NCBI GenBank assembly: GCA_963772645.1
Contig: CAVYYD010000011.1
Span: forward strand, 186,001-250,000
Length of the DNA: 64,000 nt
Source: DASSQJ01 sp963772645
GTDB lineage: Bacteria > Actinomycetota > Actinomycetes > Actinomycetales > Dermatophilaceae
Direction of reading: 5' to 3'
Under the pieces are notes generated by a model. That model was not told the DNA's origin. It saw only the letters and a list, made by a program, of their open reading frames with translations, and did no database searches. The translations under genes and the position numbers were made by a program. Numbering within the stretch: position 1 is the stretch's first letter; every line of letters begins with the position of its first letter. Below, piece by piece: positions 63,016 through 64,000 of the stretch.

Positions 63016-63987
63016 GTGGCCCGGGTCGTCGTCACCGCAAGGCTCCCCGGCACCGCCGTGCAGCGGCTCCGGGCCGTCCACGACGTCCTGGCCCACGAGG
63101 GCGACGAGCCGATGGCCCGCGGGGCGCTGCTCGAGGCGGTGGCCGGCGCCGACGCCGTCATCGCCGCGCTCGTCGACCGGGTCGACGCCGAGCTCCTCGA
63201 CGCCGCCGGCCCGCGGCTGCGGGTCCTGGCCAACGTCGCCGTGGGCCACGACAACGTCGACCTCGAGGAGTGCGCGGAGCGGGGGGTCCTGGTCACCAAC
63301 ACCCCGGGGGTGCTGACCGACGCCACCGCCGACATCGCGTTCGCGCTCGTCCTCATGGTGACGCGACGGCTCGCCGAGGCCGAGCGTCAGGTCCGCACCG
63401 GTGAGCCGTGGGGCTGGGGGATGTTCCACCTCCTCGGCACCTCGGTGCAGGGCAAGACGATCGGCATCCTCGGCCCGGGCGCGATCGGGCTGGCCACGGC
63501 CCGACGTGCGCGGGCCTTCGGGATGTCGGTGCTCCTCTCCGGGCGTTCGCAGCCGGACCCCGCGGCGGTCGAGGAGCTCGACGCACGGGTGGTCGACCTG
63601 CCGACCCTGCTCGACGGCGCGGACGTCGTCTCGGTCCACACCCCGCTCACCGCGCAGACCCGGCACCTCATCGGGCCGCAGGCGCTACGCGCGATGAAGC
63701 GGACAGCCATCCTGGTCAACACCGCCCGCGGCCCGGTCGTCGACGAGTCGGCGCTCGTCGACGCGCTGCGGGCCGGTGAGGTCGCCGGGGCCGGTCTCGA
63801 CGTCTTCGAGGAGGAGCCGCGGGTGCATCCCGGACTGCTCGAGCGGGACGACGTCGTCCTCCTCCCGCACATCGGGTCGGCGACCGTGGAGACCCGCTCG
63901 GCGATGGCCGACCTGGCCGCGGACAACGTCCTGGCCGTCCTCGACGGGGGGGTGCCGCTCACCCCGGTCCGGCGCCGGGGCCGGTGA
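63016..63987 (+). CDS. D-2-hydroxyacid dehydrogenase (glyoxylate reductase-like)
   Basis: A 323-aa NAD(P)-dependent enzyme with the cofactor motif GILGPGAIGLATARRARAFG, the catalytic Arg in NTARGPVVDE, Glu in FEEEP and His in LLPHIGSA. Family length is normal. GTG 63016 starts 1 bp after the SDR stop, so the two are coupled. Likely substrates are glyoxylate, hydroxypyruvate or another small 2-keto acid. Confidence 0.93.
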   Translation: MARVVVTARLPGTAVQRLRAVHDVLAHEGDEPMARGALLEAVAGADAVIAALVDRVDAELLDAAGPRLRVLANVAVGHDNVDLEECAERGVLVTNTPGVLTDATADIAFALVLMVTRRLAEAERQVRTGEPWGWGMFHLLGTSVQGKTIGILGPGAIGLATARRARAFGMSVLLSGRSQPDPAAVEELDARVVDLPTLLDGADVVSVHTPLTAQTRHLIGPQALRAMKRTAILVNTARGPVVDESALVDALRAGEVAGAGLDVFEEEPRVHPGLLERDDVVLLPHIGSATVETRSAMADLAADNVLAVLDGGVPLTPVRRRGR

Positions 63988-64000
63988 GCCACTCGGTCGC

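Overview
This 64 kb window is chromosomal DNA of a high-GC Gram-positive actinobacterium. The evidence is very strong third-position GC, many GTG starts, GTGA/ATGA gene overlaps, an F420-type LLM oxidoreductase, a PIG-L deacetylase of the mycothiol type and actinobacterial lipoproteins. A member of the Micrococcales, perhaps Intrasporangiaceae, is a guess from gene content only. No rRNA, tRNA, CRISPR array, phage or insertion sequence was seen. Genes are packed on both strands with few long gaps.

Layout. 1-5.0 kb: end of a class III aminotransferase, thiol peroxidase, an aminobutyraldehyde-type dehydrogenase, a PEBP protein and an Rsm22 methyltransferase. 5.0-8.1 kb: a two-component system with a NifX-like metal-cluster protein and a DUF2202 ferritin-like secreted protein. 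8.2-20.2 kb: a reactive-sulfur island with two metallo-beta-lactamase/rhodanese fusions, thioredoxin, rhodanese, a CsoR/CstR-type repressor, two methyltransferases, sulfide:quinone oxidoreductase, a two-RCK membrane protein, peroxiredoxin and a PIG-L deacetylase. 20.5-26 kb: a branched-chain amino-acid-type ABC transporter with a hydrolase. 26-36 kb: polyphosphate kinase 2, hydroxybutyrate dehydrogenase with its GAF/PucR regulator, a rhodanese lipoprotein, LacI and LysR regulators, and a CBS/DUF294 protein with an exonuclease. 35.4-40.1 kb: a sigma/anti-sigma fusion, DUF2892, ferredoxin, NuoF-like flavoprotein, ferric-reductase-like membrane protein, ApbE and two small secreted paralogues. 40.2-46.6 kb: MMPL transporter, TetR, LLM enzyme, class V aminotransferase and DUF952; four of these carry clusters of frameshifts. 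46.6-64 kb: HAD hydrolase, acetyltransferase, NAD synthase, a TetR/YhgE-Pip locus, quinone reductase, MFS exporter, enoyl-CoA hydratase with a molybdopterin oxidoreductase, a secreted DUF1524/Excalibur nuclease, a membrane CxxC protein, two SDRs and a 2-hydroxyacid dehydrogenase.

How the genes work together. The main discovery is a regulon. Nine copies of a 16-bp operator, ATACCC-N4-GGGTAT, lie in front of the sulfur genes and of distant ones (a rhodanese lipoprotein at 29.8 kb and a GCPVC membrane protein at 61.3 kb). In every case the right half-site also forms the -10 hexamer, so the repressor would block polymerase directly. The only CsoR-family repressor here (10502-10762) keeps both cysteines but has Gly where copper-sensing CsoR has His, which points to persulfide sensing. 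The regulon holds sulfide oxidation (SQR), persulfide oxidation (MBL-rhodanese), sulfane-sulfur transfer, thiol repair and several uncharacterised members: a 53-aa Cys-rich protein, a pseudo-channel with two RCK domains, and the GCPVC membrane protein.

A second candidate system is the 36.5-40.1 kb redox cluster, which looks like a membrane electron-export chain with flavinylation machinery.
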